DNA of 64,000 nt from assembly GCF_014650055.1 (NCBI RefSeq), contig NZ_BMUF01000009.1, positions 113,194-177,193 of the forward strand, in the 5' to 3' direction. Positions within the stretch are counted from its first letter, which is position 1; each line of letters begins with the position of its first letter. Below the pieces are notes generated by a model. The model was not told the origin of the DNA. It did not search any database and saw only the letters and a program-made list of their open reading frames with translations. This DNA is from Streptomyces malachitofuscus (GTDB lineage: Bacteria; Actinomycetota; Actinomycetes; Streptomycetales; Streptomycetaceae). A program made the position numbers and the translations under genes. Below are positions 44,402 to 53,291 of the stretch, piece after piece.

Positions 44402-45427
44402 ATGACGACGCACCACCGCTTCTTACACCGCGCCGCCTCCGAGCGCCCCTACTTCAGTGCCGACGGCGAGACCTACCTCGCCGCGACGCAGCTGAGGCAT
44501 CTGACCAAGGACCTGCCGCTGCGGGTGCTCTCGGAGGAACAGTTCGCGTCCTGGCAGAACCACGGCTATGTGGTGGTCCCGGAGGCGATATCCCGCGACG
44601 CGGCCAAACTGCTGCTGGAGTTCGCCTGGGAGTTCCAGGGCCTCGACCCGCACCGCCCCGACACCTGGTATCCGGAGCGCACCTTCCGCTCGGACCTCGA
44701 CCGGGACCTGTACGTCTACGGCTTCGTCGAGGCGTACCACCACCAGCGGATCTGGGACAGCAGGCAGACCCAGCGGGTCTACGACGCCTTCGTGGACGTC
44801 TGGGACTGCGAGGAGCTCTGGGTCACCCTGGACCGCCTCAACCTCAATCCGCCCAATGTGAAGAACCGCTCGCGCTCCCTGATCGACCCCACGGACGAGG
44901 GCTTCGACATCGAGCTGCACTGGGACGTGGACACCACGGCGAGCACTCCGCCGCAGCGGGTGCAGGGCATCATCGCCCTCACCGACACGGAGCCGGACCA
45001 GGGCGGCTTCCAGTGCTCCCCGGAGCTCTTCCGCCGCTTCGACGAGTGGAAGGTCGCCCAGCCCGCCGACCGCGACCCGATCCGCCCCGGCACCGACCGC
45101 ACGGAGTTCCCGGTGGTCCGGCCCCAGCTGGGGGCCGGTGACCTGCTGATCTTCAACGGCATGCTGGCGCACGGTGTGGCCGGCAACTCCTCGGTCGACG
45201 GAGTGCGCGCGGTGCAGTACCTGTCGATGATGCCCGCCCTCGAGGAGCACGAGCAGCTGCGCCGGTCCCGGGTGGAGTCCTGGCGCACGCTCAGCACTCC
45301 CGACTGGAACGCGACCCTGCTCGGCGACGCCACGCAGCACGAGTCCCTGCGCTACGGCCCCGCCGAACTCGACGGTCTGGGCCGCAGGCTGCTGGGACTC
45401 GACACCTGGCACGAGCGCACACGATGA
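44402..45427 (+). CDS. Phytanoyl-CoA-dioxygenase-type Fe(II)/2-oxoglutarate oxygenase
   Basis: A 341-residue PhyH-family oxygenase. Jelly-roll features are LSEEQFASWQNHGYVVVPEAIS near residue 40, the metal motif IELHWDVDT (HxD, about 178-186) and the distal His in LLIFNGMLAHGVAGNSS (around 252). Such enzymes hydroxylate amino acids or natural-product intermediates. Its stop overlaps the next gene (ATGA), so it is the first cistron of a four-gene cassette. Substrate unknown. Confidence 0.85.
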   Translation: MTTHHRFLHRAASERPYFSADGETYLAATQLRHLTKDLPLRVLSEEQFASWQNHGYVVVPEAISRDAAKLLLEFAWEFQGLDPHRPDTWYPERTFRSDLDRDLYVYGFVEAYHHQRIWDSRQTQRVYDAFVDVWDCEELWVTLDRLNLNPPNVKNRSRSLIDPTDEGFDIELHWDVDTTASTPPQRVQGIIALTDTEPDQGGFQCSPELFRRFDEWKVAQPADRDPIRPGTDRTEFPVVRPQLGAGDLLIFNGMLAHGVAGNSSVDGVRAVQYLSMMPALEEHEQLRRSRVESWRTLSTPDWNATLLGDATQHESLRYGPAELDGLGRRLLGLDTWHERTR

Positions 45428-46755
45428 GGCGGGGAACCGACGTGCACCGGATATGTCTGGCCCTCCCCACCGACCGGGAGTGCTCCGCGACCATCACGGC
45501 CATCGGCGCCGAAGCCGTTGACGCCGTACGGCACTTCGACGTCGAAGTGCATCTGCTGATCCTCGACTCCGCCGACGAGCCGACCCGCGCGGCCCACGCC
45601 CGGACGGCCGCCGCGCTCCCCGAGGTGCCCGGCGTCGTCGTCCACCATCTCGACGAGGCGGCCCAGCGGGACTTCCTGCGCCGCGCCGTCGACCGGGCCG
45701 CGCTCCCGGAACCGGAACGGGTCCTCGATCTCATGCTCCCGGACGCGCTGTCGTACGGCGCCTGCACCAACCGGGCGTTCCTGATCGCCGCCGCGCTGGG
45801 CTGCCGTTCGGTGCACCGGCGCGACTCCGACTGCAGCTATCAGGTCTTCGAGGGCGAGCCCGTCCACCCCGTCCACCACGAGCTGGCCTCCCTGGGCAAG
45901 CCGGCTCGTGACGCCGTCGCCGGTGTGTCGGAGGTGACCCTGGATCCCGCGATCGCCGACCGGACCGTGTCGATGGTGGGCGCCTCCTTCATCGGGGAGC
46001 TCTCCGTCGACATCGGCCGGATCCAGGAGCTCGACAAGGAGGTGTACGAGGAGGTCGTCGGCCTGTGGGCGCCCGGCCACTGGACCGCCGAACAGCGGCG
46101 GGAGCTGGTCGAGGAGTCCTTCAAGGGCGCGGGGACGCAGCCCTTCACCGGCGACCACTCGACGCTGACGCTGGTCGATCCGATGCGCGTCGACATGTCC
46201 AACATCGCCTTCGACCACGACGTGTACGAGCGGCTGCCGCTGCCGCCCGCCACCGCGACCATCGGCAGCGACTACTTTCTGATCCACGCCGTGTACGACG
46301 CCGGACTGCCCGGCGTCCTGCACAACCGGCACATCGAGAACTACTACACCGGGGAACGCCGCACGCACGCCGGCTTCCTGGCGTACCAGACGCGGTTCGT
46401 GAAGTTCCTGCTGTCGATGCTGTACCTCCACTACGTCTACGAGCGGATGGCCGACGCGGGCGCCTCCCTGCTGGACGACCGAGGGCGGCTCGACCCGGCG
46501 CCGTTCGCCGCGTTCCTCGCCGAGAGCGTGCGGCTGGACCGTACGGAGAACGAGCGGCGGCTGGACACGGTCGCGTCGGCGTACGCGCGACTGGGCGGGG
46601 AGTACGCCGAGTTCGCGCGCGGCATGACGGCGGACCGGGAACGCCTGCTGGACGAGGCCGCGCGGGACACCGAGGAGTTCGTGCACCTGATCGGGGCCTG
46701 GGAGCCCCTGGTGCGAGCGGCCGGGCTCACGGACGTGCGGAGCACCCCCCGGTGA
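45424..46755 (+). CDS. DUF6271-like protein, glycosyltransferase-like
   Basis: A 443-residue protein. I recognise the opening VHRICLALPTDRECSATITAIG and VVVHHLDEAAQRDFLRRA as DUF6271-like. The Rossmann-like start and HRRDSDCSYQVF (a DxD-type motif near residue 140) are reminiscent of GT-A transferases, but this is not proven. ATG 45424 overlaps the dioxygenase stop; GTG 45442 (VHRICLALP) is a plausible alternative matching the family start. The stop overlaps the next start (GTGA). It may act as a ligase or transferase in the same small-molecule pathway. Confidence 0.68.
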   Translation: MRRGTDVHRICLALPTDRECSATITAIGAEAVDAVRHFDVEVHLLILDSADEPTRAAHARTAAALPEVPGVVVHHLDEAAQRDFLRRAVDRAALPEPERVLDLMLPDALSYGACTNRAFLIAAALGCRSVHRRDSDCSYQVFEGEPVHPVHHELASLGKPARDAVAGVSEVTLDPAIADRTVSMVGASFIGELSVDIGRIQELDKEVYEEVVGLWAPGHWTAEQRRELVEESFKGAGTQPFTGDHSTLTLVDPMRVDMSNIAFDHDVYERLPLPPATATIGSDYFLIHAVYDAGLPGVLHNRHIENYYTGERRTHAGFLAYQTRFVKFLLSMLYLHYVYERMADAGASLLDDRGRLDPAPFAAFLAESVRLDRTENERRLDTVASAYARLGGEYAEFARGMTADRERLLDEAARDTEEFVHLIGAWEPLVRAAGLTDVRSTPR

Positions 46756-48440
46756 ACACGACCCTCCACACCGCCCTTGCGGCCGCCGACCGGGACCGGC
46801 TGATCTACGACCTGGACGGTATCGCCGGCCGGCTCGACACCCTGACCGAGGAACTGCCCGGCGCCGGCATCCGGTTCGCGATGAAGGCGTGTCCCGTGGA
46901 CGAGGTCCTGCGGTGTCTGGCCGAACGGGGCTCGGGCTTCGACGCGGCGAGCCCGCGGGAGATCGCCCAGGCCCTGGCGACCGGGGTGCCCGCCGGCCGG
47001 ATCCACTACGGCAACACCGTGAAGTCCGACGAGAACATCGCGGAGGCCTACCGGCTCGGCATCCGGGACTTCGCCACGGACAGCCTGGAGGACGTGGCGG
47101 CACTGGCCGAACACGCCCCCGGCGCCCGGGTGTTCTGCCGGCTGGCGACCAGCGGGCAGGGGGCGCTGTGGGGGCTCAGCCGGAAGTTCGGCTGCTCGGC
47201 GGAGGACGCCGTGCGGGTGATGACGGCGGCCCGGGAGGCGGGGCTGGTCCCCGCCGGGCTGTCCGTGCACGTCGGATCCCAGCAGATGACCACCGAGGGC
47301 TGGCAGTCGGCCTTCGCCACCCTGGCCGACGTGCTCACGGCACTGCACGGCCAGGGGATCGTGCCGGACCACGTCAACCTCGGGGGCGGCCTGCCCGCGC
47401 TCGGCTACACCGACCGCAGGGGCATACGGCTGGAACCCCCGCTGGACAAGATCTTCGCCGTGCTGCGCGAGGGTGTGCAGACGCTGCGGGACCTCTCCCC
47501 CGCTCCGCTGGACGTGCTGCTGGAGCCGGGACGCCATCTGGTCGCCGACCACGGCGCGATCAGGGCGCACGTCTCCCGGCTGACGTCCCGCCGGCAGCCC
47601 GACGGGCAGCTCGAGTACTGGCTGTATCTGAGCTGCGGCAAGTTCAACGGCCTGTACGAGATGGACCAGTTGCAGTACCCGTTGCTCTTCCCGACCCATG
47701 CCGCCGACGCCGAGGCCGTGCTCGCCGTCATCGCGGGCCCCACCTGCGACAGCGACGACGCCTACGCCCACGAGCACTGCCGGGTGCGCGTGCCGAAGGA
47801 GGTGGTGTCGGGGGACCCGGTCTGGGTGATGTCCGCCGGCGCGTACGCCACCAGTTACACGACCGAGGGCTTCAACGGCTTCCGTCCGCTCCCCCTCACC
47901 TGTGTACGGGACGACGTACGGATACGTCCCGTCGCCGCGGCGGACTGGCCGCGGATCGCCGCCCTGGAGGCGGAGGTGTACACGCCGGTCTCGCTGTCCG
48001 AGGGCCGGGACGCGCTCGAGTCCCGGGGCCGTGCCTCACCGGAGACCTGCTACGTCCTGGAGGCCGGGGACCGGATCGCCGGCTACGTCCTCTCCCTGCC
48101 CTACCCGCCGTCGCGGTACCCGGACCTGACCCGGGCGGAGGGCCAGACCTTCGGCTCCCGCAATCTCCATCTGCACGACATGGTCGTCGCGGAGGACCTG
48201 CGCGGCCGGGGGCTGGGCAGCAGGCTGCTGCGTCATCTCACGGCCGCCGCGAGCCGGTCCTACGACCGGATCTCCCTGGTCTCCGTGGGCGGGACGGAGA
48301 CCTTCTGGGCGGGCCACGGCTTCCGGCCCGAGCCGGGCGTCGCGCCCCCCGCCGGCTACGGCGAGAACGCCGTCTACATGTACTGCCCGCTTCCGGGCCG
48401 CAGCACCGGCGGCCCCGCCGCCCGGGACGAGGAGTACTGA
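46752..48440 (+). CDS. PLP decarboxylase (fold III) fused to GNAT acetyltransferase
   Basis: A 562-residue fusion. Residues 1-390 are an ornithine/lysine/DAP-type decarboxylase: PLP Lys in RFAMKACPVDE (K45), SVHVGSQ, NLGGGLP, YWLYLSCGKFNG and the substrate Cys in AGPTCDSDDAY. Residues about 398-545 are GNAT: VRIRPVAAADWPRIAALE and acetyl-CoA loop VVAEDLRGRGLGSRLL. One polypeptide could decarboxylate an amino acid and acylate the amine formed. GTG 46752 overlaps the previous stop. The MFS gene start overlaps its stop by one base. Confidence 0.85.
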   Translation: MNTTLHTALAAADRDRLIYDLDGIAGRLDTLTEELPGAGIRFAMKACPVDEVLRCLAERGSGFDAASPREIAQALATGVPAGRIHYGNTVKSDENIAEAYRLGIRDFATDSLEDVAALAEHAPGARVFCRLATSGQGALWGLSRKFGCSAEDAVRVMTAAREAGLVPAGLSVHVGSQQMTTEGWQSAFATLADVLTALHGQGIVPDHVNLGGGLPALGYTDRRGIRLEPPLDKIFAVLREGVQTLRDLSPAPLDVLLEPGRHLVADHGAIRAHVSRLTSRRQPDGQLEYWLYLSCGKFNGLYEMDQLQYPLLFPTHAADAEAVLAVIAGPTCDSDDAYAHEHCRVRVPKEVVSGDPVWVMSAGAYATSYTTEGFNGFRPLPLTCVRDDVRIRPVAAADWPRIAALEAEVYTPVSLSEGRDALESRGRASPETCYVLEAGDRIAGYVLSLPYPPSRYPDLTRAEGQTFGSRNLHLHDMVVAEDLRGRGLGSRLLRHLTAAASRSYDRISLVSVGGTETFWAGHGFRPEPGVAPPAGYGENAVYMYCPLPGRSTGGPAARDEEY

Positions 48441-49654
48441 TGTCAGCATCCCCACCCCCCTCCCCCTCCCCTTCTCCGGCCGGCTTCCGGCGCGGGCGGC
48501 TGGCCACGGCGGCGCTGTTCTGCTTCCTCGGCTTCCAGTACGCCACCTGGGTCTCCCGGCTCCCCGCCCTGAAGGACCGCTTCGACCTCGACGAGACCCG
48601 GGTCGGCCTGCTGCTGATGGCCTGCGGGGTCGGGGCCGCGGTGTCCTTCCCCCTGGTCGCCCACCTGATGAAGCGGCTGGGGTCCCGGCGGCTGGCGCTG
48701 TGGTCGGCCCTGTGCCTGGTGGCGGTGCTGCCGGCACTGGCCGCCGCCGGGAACTATCCGCTCGTGCTGGCGGTGGCGTTCGTCGACGGGGTGGCCGTCG
48801 GCTGTCTGAACGTCGCCATGAACGCGCAGGGCGCGGCGCTGGAGTCCCGGTACGGGCGGGCCACGATGGCCCAGTTGCACGCCACGTTCAGCGGCGGCTC
48901 GCTCGCCGGTGCGCTGCTGGCGTCCGGCATGAACGCCGTGACACACGCCCTGACCGCGCACTTCGCCCTCGCCGCGGCGCTGCTGACGCTGCTGCTGGTC
49001 TCCGCCCGGCCCGGCCTGCTGACCGACGAACCCGATGCGCGGGCGGAGGAGTCGGCGCAGGACGCGGCCGGGGCCAAGGGCCTGCGGAGGCTGACCGGCG
49101 CCGGCCGGGCGGCGCTCTGGCTGGGCGCCGCCATGCTGCTGGGCACGATCACCGAGGGCGCCATGACCGACTGGTCGACGCTGTATCTCACGGAGGAGAC
49201 CGGGGCGTCCGGGCGGCTCGCACCGCTGGGTATCGCCGTGGTCTCCGTGATGATGGTGCTGGCCCGCCTCCTCGGCGACCGCTGGCGGGAGCGCTGGGGC
49301 GACGCGCGTGTCGTCCGGGTCGGCAGTGTGGTCGCAGGGACGGGTCTCGCCCTCGCCCTGGCGACGGGCGGCACCTGGCCCGCGCTCGTCGGCTTCGCCT
49401 GTGTGGGGCTCGGTATGGCGACGGTGACGCCGTGCGTCTACGTCGCCGCCGCCGCGGAGGGCCCGAAGGCACTGACCCTGGTCGCCGCCACGGGCACCAC
49501 CGGTCTCCTGGCCGGCCCGGCACTGATCGGTTTCGTGGCGGGCCGCACCAACCTGACGGTGGGCATGGCCCTGGTGGCGGTCTCGGCCCTCCTGGTGTCG
49601 GTGACCGCGAGACACCGCACCTGGGAGACGCCCGCCAAGGCCCTGACCGGCTGA
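48440..49654 (+). CDS. MFS exporter
   Basis: A 404-residue major facilitator with 12 predicted helices. The first follows a Ser/Pro-rich tail: ATAALFCFLGFQYATWVSRLPALKDRF, then the MFS loop LMKRLGSRRLAL. The second half begins around LWLGAAMLLGTITEGAMTDW. This YbjJ-like group exports small molecules. The start is coupled to the decarboxylase-GNAT stop (TGATG), so it probably exports the cassette's product. Confidence 0.87.
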   Translation: MSASPPPSPSPSPAGFRRGRLATAALFCFLGFQYATWVSRLPALKDRFDLDETRVGLLLMACGVGAAVSFPLVAHLMKRLGSRRLALWSALCLVAVLPALAAAGNYPLVLAVAFVDGVAVGCLNVAMNAQGAALESRYGRATMAQLHATFSGGSLAGALLASGMNAVTHALTAHFALAAALLTLLLVSARPGLLTDEPDARAEESAQDAAGAKGLRRLTGAGRAALWLGAAMLLGTITEGAMTDWSTLYLTEETGASGRLAPLGIAVVSVMMVLARLLGDRWRERWGDARVVRVGSVVAGTGLALALATGGTWPALVGFACVGLGMATVTPCVYVAAAAEGPKALTLVAATGTTGLLAGPALIGFVAGRTNLTVGMALVAVSALLVSVTARHRTWETPAKALTG

Positions 49655-49672
49655 GGGTCCGCACCGCCGCAC

Positions 49673-49700
49673 CGCCGCACCGGCTCGGGTCGGTGCGGCG
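49673..49700 (+). terminator. Terminator hairpin after the MFS gene
   Basis: CGCCGCACCG (49673-49682), an 8-base loop, then CGGTGCGGCG (49691-49700), a perfect 10-bp stem 18 bp after the stop. No T-tract follows, as is usual in this GC-rich DNA. Confidence 0.7.
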
Positions 49701-50057
49701 AACCCGCAGTACCCGGCCGCCCGGCCCGACACACCGGCAGGACGCCACCGCACCGGCACGGGGCGACGCCACGAGCCCGCAGCCCCCAGCCACCCGGCCC
49801 GGGGCGCGGCTGTCGTCGGGTCCCGAGTCGGGCGGGAGACGGTGGGGTGGCCGCGGGCGGTCGCGCGCGTGGTGTGGCTGACCGGGGGCCGGCCGCACCC
49901 CTGCGCCCGATGCCGGGCATCGTCGCCGCCCTCGTGCGCAGGGAACCGTCGAGGACCGGCTCGGGTTTCCGGCCGACGGTGACGGCTGCCAGGGGCGGAG
50001 CGCCGTACGCCCCGTGACCGTGTGCCCCCGGCCTGCCGGCCGCCGGACCGCGGGGTA
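49701..50057. other. Intergenic GC-rich region, no gene seen
   Basis: About 360 bp between the MFS and the convergent glycosyltransferase gene. It is rich in CACCGGCACGG-type strings like the 26-kb minisatellite but without clear periodicity. No ORF with a ribosome site or family similarity was seen. Confidence 0.5.
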
Positions 50058-51257
50058 TCAGTCCGCCGGCCGGTACTTCGTCAGGTCGCCGATCGGGGTG
50101 GTGGGGTACCAGGTGCACCAGTGGTGGTCGGGGCTGCGGGTGGGGGGCGGGGTGTCCGGGTCGGGGTGGGCGCGGGTGTGGTGGAGATGGACCAGGGTGT
50201 CACCGAAGCGCTCGACGCCGCCGAGGAAGTCGGCCCGCCAGGCGAAGTCGTTGTCCTCGCCGCCCCAGCCCTCGAACCGCTCGTCCAGGCCGGCGATCCG
50301 GTCGAAGAGGTGACGTCGCACCCAGATGCACCCGCCGGGCGGTCGTCGCAGGAACACCCCGCGCAGCGTGGCGTGGTCGACCGCGGGCAGGCCCTTGAGG
50401 CAGCGCATGGCCACGGCCCGGTCGCTGCTGGCCGGATCGGCGAAGATGATGTCGCGGTAGGGCCAGTGCACCTGCAGGGTGGGGTCGTGTGCGAAGCGGC
50501 CGGCGCCCCGGCGGAGGAAGCCGGCGTCCGGCAGCACGTCGCCGTCCAGGACGCAGACCAGCTCGTCCGGCCCGCCGCCGTGGACGACCCCGCAGTTCAC
50601 CGCCCAGGACTTGTTGAACGGGCCGGGGTTGAAGGCGAACAGATAACGGTCGACGTGAGGTTCGAGGGCGGACTGCCAGCGTGGTTCGGCGTCGCTCTCC
50701 ACCACCACGGTCCGGTACCGGTCGCGCGGGAGGTCCTGGTCGGCCAGACCGGCGAGACAGGCCGCCAGGTTGCGGGCCCGGCCGTCGTGCGGGTCAGCGG
50801 CACGGAACGGGACGACCACGGTGATGTGGGCGGGTGCGGTGCCCGGACCCGGCCCGGACGCCGCGATGCCGACCAGGATCTGTTCCACCGTCATGGGGTC
50901 CGCGTCCGGCAGGCCGGCCAGCTCCTCGCCCAGGTGCAGGCCGAGCCGGGCCGACCGCTCGATCACGTCCAGTGCGGCCGTCAGCTCCCCGGCCTGTTCC
51001 GGCCGCTCGGCCAGCACCTCGGCCAGCGCCAGGCTCAGCCGCTGATGGGCGGCGACGTCGCGCGGTGCGCGTGCCACCTCCGCCAGCGGGCCGGCCAGCA
51101 GCGGATCGGCCTCCAGCAGCTCCACCACCCGCTGATGGTCGGGCCTGGTCCAGTACCACCAGGGCCAGCACGTCGCCTGGGCCTGTGGGTCGAAGGCGAG
51201 GACGGCGCAGTCGGCGAGCCGACGGGCTCTGCGGAGGGTGGTCGACAGGTCGCTCAA
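50058..51257 (-). CDS. GT2-type glycosyltransferase with WGGED motif
   Basis: 399 residues. The N-terminal 140 residues are helical. The GT-A catalytic domain follows: ITVVVPFRAADPHDGRARNLAACL (about 143-166), the nucleotide/metal DXD in ELVCVLDGDVLPDAGF, and the acceptor motif DERFEGWGGEDNDFAWR typical of galactosyl- and GalNAc-transferase-like enzymes. The start is TTG 51257, because an in-frame TAG lies only 54 nt upstream and no ATG or GTG is available. A GGAG directly abuts it, an unusually short spacing. A dre-like palindrome lies 31 bp upstream. Confidence 0.8.
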   Translation of the reverse strand: MSDLSTTLRRARRLADCAVLAFDPQAQATCWPWWYWTRPDHQRVVELLEADPLLAGPLAEVARAPRDVAAHQRLSLALAEVLAERPEQAGELTAALDVIERSARLGLHLGEELAGLPDADPMTVEQILVGIAASGPGPGTAPAHITVVVPFRAADPHDGRARNLAACLAGLADQDLPRDRYRTVVVESDAEPRWQSALEPHVDRYLFAFNPGPFNKSWAVNCGVVHGGGPDELVCVLDGDVLPDAGFLRRGAGRFAHDPTLQVHWPYRDIIFADPASSDRAVAMRCLKGLPAVDHATLRGVFLRRPPGGCIWVRRHLFDRIAGLDERFEGWGGEDNDFAWRADFLGGVERFGDTLVHLHHTRAHPDPDTPPPTRSPDHHWCTWYPTTPIGDLTKYRPAD

Positions 51258-51287
51258 CTCCTTGGAGAACCAGGGCGTATTCGAACT

Positions 51288-51301
51288 TTGGTCTGGACCA
51301 A
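51288..51301. promoter_or_regulatory. dre-like palindrome before the glycosyltransferase
   Basis: TTGGTCTGGACCAA has perfect TTGGTC/GACCAA arms around TG. It is followed by CATCAA, a context shared with the operator at 42669. The position fits repression of the minus-strand glycosyltransferase and perhaps the divergent regulator. Confidence 0.65.
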
Positions 51302-51430
51302 CATCAACCTAACAGCGTAAGATCAAGCGCGGCAAGGGTAGTTCGACCGAACAACGCCTCCGGCCCGGCCGGAGGCGCATGACGCAGCTGAACGTGACCG
51401 GTAGCCGCACACACTTCGGGGAAGACACCG

Positions 51431-52159
51431 TTGTTCGTCGCCAGTCCGCATCCCTTCGGCGGTCCCACCGCCGGCCCCCCGTCCAGAGCCGACCGCATGG
51501 CGGCTGCCAAGCGACTGGTGCACAGCCACCCGGAGTGGTCCGACCGGCGCATCGCCGACACCAGCGGGCTGGCGAGCAAGACCGTCGCCTCCCTGCGCCG
51601 CGACCTGCACGACCTTCCGGTGCCGGTCCGCCGGGTGGGCAGGGACGGCCGGGCCCGCCCGATGCGGACCGCCGAAGGACGGTCCCGGGCCGCCGATCTG
51701 ATCCGTGACGACCCGGGCATGCCGCTGCGCGAGATCGCCCGTCGGGCGGGTATCTCGCTGGGCACGGCCCGGGACGTCAAGCAGCGGCTGCTGCGGGGCC
51801 TGGACCCGGTACCTGCCGCGCAGCGGCGGCCGTCACCCGCCGACGACGGCACCGGCCGGCCACCGCCGGAGGTCTCCGCCGCGCTGGAGGAGCGCCTCCG
51901 GCTGCTGACGCAGCTGTCGCGGGACCCGTCACTCAGGCACAGCCATGCCGGACGGGTGCTGCTGCGGCTGCTCATCGCCCACCACAAGGACGCCCACGCC
52001 TGGCAGCGGCCGGCTGCCGCGATCCCCCCGCACAGCGCCCCGGCGCTCCTCGCCCTGGCCCGGAACTGCGCGGCGGACTGGACCGTCCTGGCCGAGCACC
52101 TCGAAGCCCTGCGCGATCAGGACGCCGCCACCGCCCACCGAGCGCCGCTCGACGGCTGA
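51431..52159 (+). CDS. ParB/StrR-like regulator lacking its ParB domain
   Basis: 242 residues if started at TTG 51431 (GGGGAAG six bases upstream), or 220 from ATG 51497. The HTH parts match pathway regulators of the ParB/StrR type: AAAKRLVHSHPEWSDRRIADTSGLASKTVASLRRD, and a second block RSRAADLIRDDPGMPLREIARRAGISLGTARDVK. Such proteins normally carry about 100 N-terminal residues of a ParB-like nuclease domain, which are missing. A possible remnant, FGEDTVVR, lies upstream in another frame (about 51415-51440). It may act as a truncated DNA-binder or be decaying. Confidence 0.65.
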   Translation: MFVASPHPFGGPTAGPPSRADRMAAAKRLVHSHPEWSDRRIADTSGLASKTVASLRRDLHDLPVPVRRVGRDGRARPMRTAEGRSRAADLIRDDPGMPLREIARRAGISLGTARDVKQRLLRGLDPVPAAQRRPSPADDGTGRPPPEVSAALEERLRLLTQLSRDPSLRHSHAGRVLLRLLIAHHKDAHAWQRPAAAIPPHSAPALLALARNCAADWTVLAEHLEALRDQDAATAHRAPLDG

Positions 52160-52171
52160 CCGAGGAGAGGC

Positions 52172-53245
52172 ATGACGGAGATCCTCTTCCTGACCCGCGG
52201 CCACGGCTTCGGCCACGCCGCCCGCGATCTGCGGGTGATTCGGGAACTGCGCCGCCGGCCCGGCACCACGGTCCGCATCGTGGCCGACGGCAGCGCGGCC
52301 GCCTACTACGCGATGCACGACGTGCCCTGCACGCCCGTCGAGCTGCCCGACGAGGGTTTCGGCGACGCCGCCGCGAAAGCGCTGTGGCGGATCCTGGCCA
52401 CCGTGCCCCGTCCCGACCTGGTGGTCTCCGACGAGGTCATGGGGGCCCTGCCGTTCGCCCGCAAGGTCTGGAAGCGGCCTTGTGTGATGCTGCTCTGCGC
52501 CCTCTGGGCGGAGTACGGCCTTCCGGACGCGGACCGGTTCTTCGACGCGGCCGACGAGGTCATGGTGCTCGACTTCCCGCAGAACCGGCGCGAGACGTAC
52601 GCCACCACCGCGCCGCTCAGCTTCCCCGGCCCCGTGGTGCGGTCCTTCACCGCCGGACGCGGGGCCGCCCGGGCTGCGCTGGGCCTCAGCGAGCGGGAAG
52701 AGGTGACGGTACTGAGCCTCGGCGGGATGAACGCCCGGCCGGAGAGCCGGCGGATGGCGGCCGCCGCCATCGAGGCCTGGCGCGAGCCCGTACGCCGCGA
52801 CGCCCGGCTGCTGGTGCTGGCCGACCGGCCGAGGGAGCCGGTCCTCGACGGTGGGGACGTGGAAGACGACCAGGTGGTCTGGGCCGGGGTCACCAACGAG
52901 CCCGAGACCTATTACCGGGCGGCCGACGTGGTGCTCAACGACGCGATGGGCTCCGCCGTGTGCGACCTGGCCTGGAACCGGGTGCCCACCGTCGCACTGC
53001 TGGACGAAACGTCGGCGAGCGGCTTCCCGAAGACCTTCCGGGACCGGATCCGGCACCTGACGGCGGCCGGGCTGATCGAGACGGCGCCGGTGCACGAGGG
53101 ACCGTCCGCGGTCCGGCGGGCCATGGAACGGGCCAGGGCAGGCGCCGCGGACCCGGACCGGGCGGCGGCGCTGGACGGTTTCGGCTGGAGCACAGGTGAG
53201 ACGGTCGCCCGCCGCCTCTTCGGCCTGCTCGACGCCGGGACCTGA
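52172..53245 (+). CDS. MurG/GT28-like glycosyltransferase
   Basis: A 357-residue GT-B fold protein. The N-terminal glycine-rich loop is ILFLTRGHGFGHAARDLRVIREL (residues 4-26). The sugar-nucleotide half has EVTVLSLGGMNARPESRRMAA and VVWAGVTNEPETYYRAADVVLNDAMGSAVCDLAW, where relatives have a Gly-Glu-rich donor site. The acceptor is unknown. ATG 52172 follows CCGAGGAGAGG. It lies 12 nt after the regulator and is co-oriented, probably co-transcribed. The adjacent sugar-nucleotide dehydratase suggests a modified amino sugar donor. Confidence 0.78.
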   Translation: MTEILFLTRGHGFGHAARDLRVIRELRRRPGTTVRIVADGSAAAYYAMHDVPCTPVELPDEGFGDAAAKALWRILATVPRPDLVVSDEVMGALPFARKVWKRPCVMLLCALWAEYGLPDADRFFDAADEVMVLDFPQNRRETYATTAPLSFPGPVVRSFTAGRGAARAALGLSEREEVTVLSLGGMNARPESRRMAAAAIEAWREPVRRDARLLVLADRPREPVLDGGDVEDDQVVWAGVTNEPETYYRAADVVLNDAMGSAVCDLAWNRVPTVALLDETSASGFPKTFRDRIRHLTAAGLIETAPVHEGPSAVRRAMERARAGAADPDRAAALDGFGWSTGETVARRLFGLLDAGT

Positions 53246-53258
53246 GACCGGGGCGAAC

Positions 53259-53288
53259 GCCCGCCCGTGCTTCAGGCATCCGGCGGGC
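53259..53288. terminator. Hairpin between convergent glycosyltransferase and dehydratase genes
   Basis: GCCCGCCCG (53259-53267) can pair with CGGCGGGC (53281-53288), and outer GACCG/CGGTC blocks could extend the stem. It spans the 46-bp convergent gap and is a likely shared terminator, with one bulge. Confidence 0.4.
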
Positions 53289-53291
53289 CGG

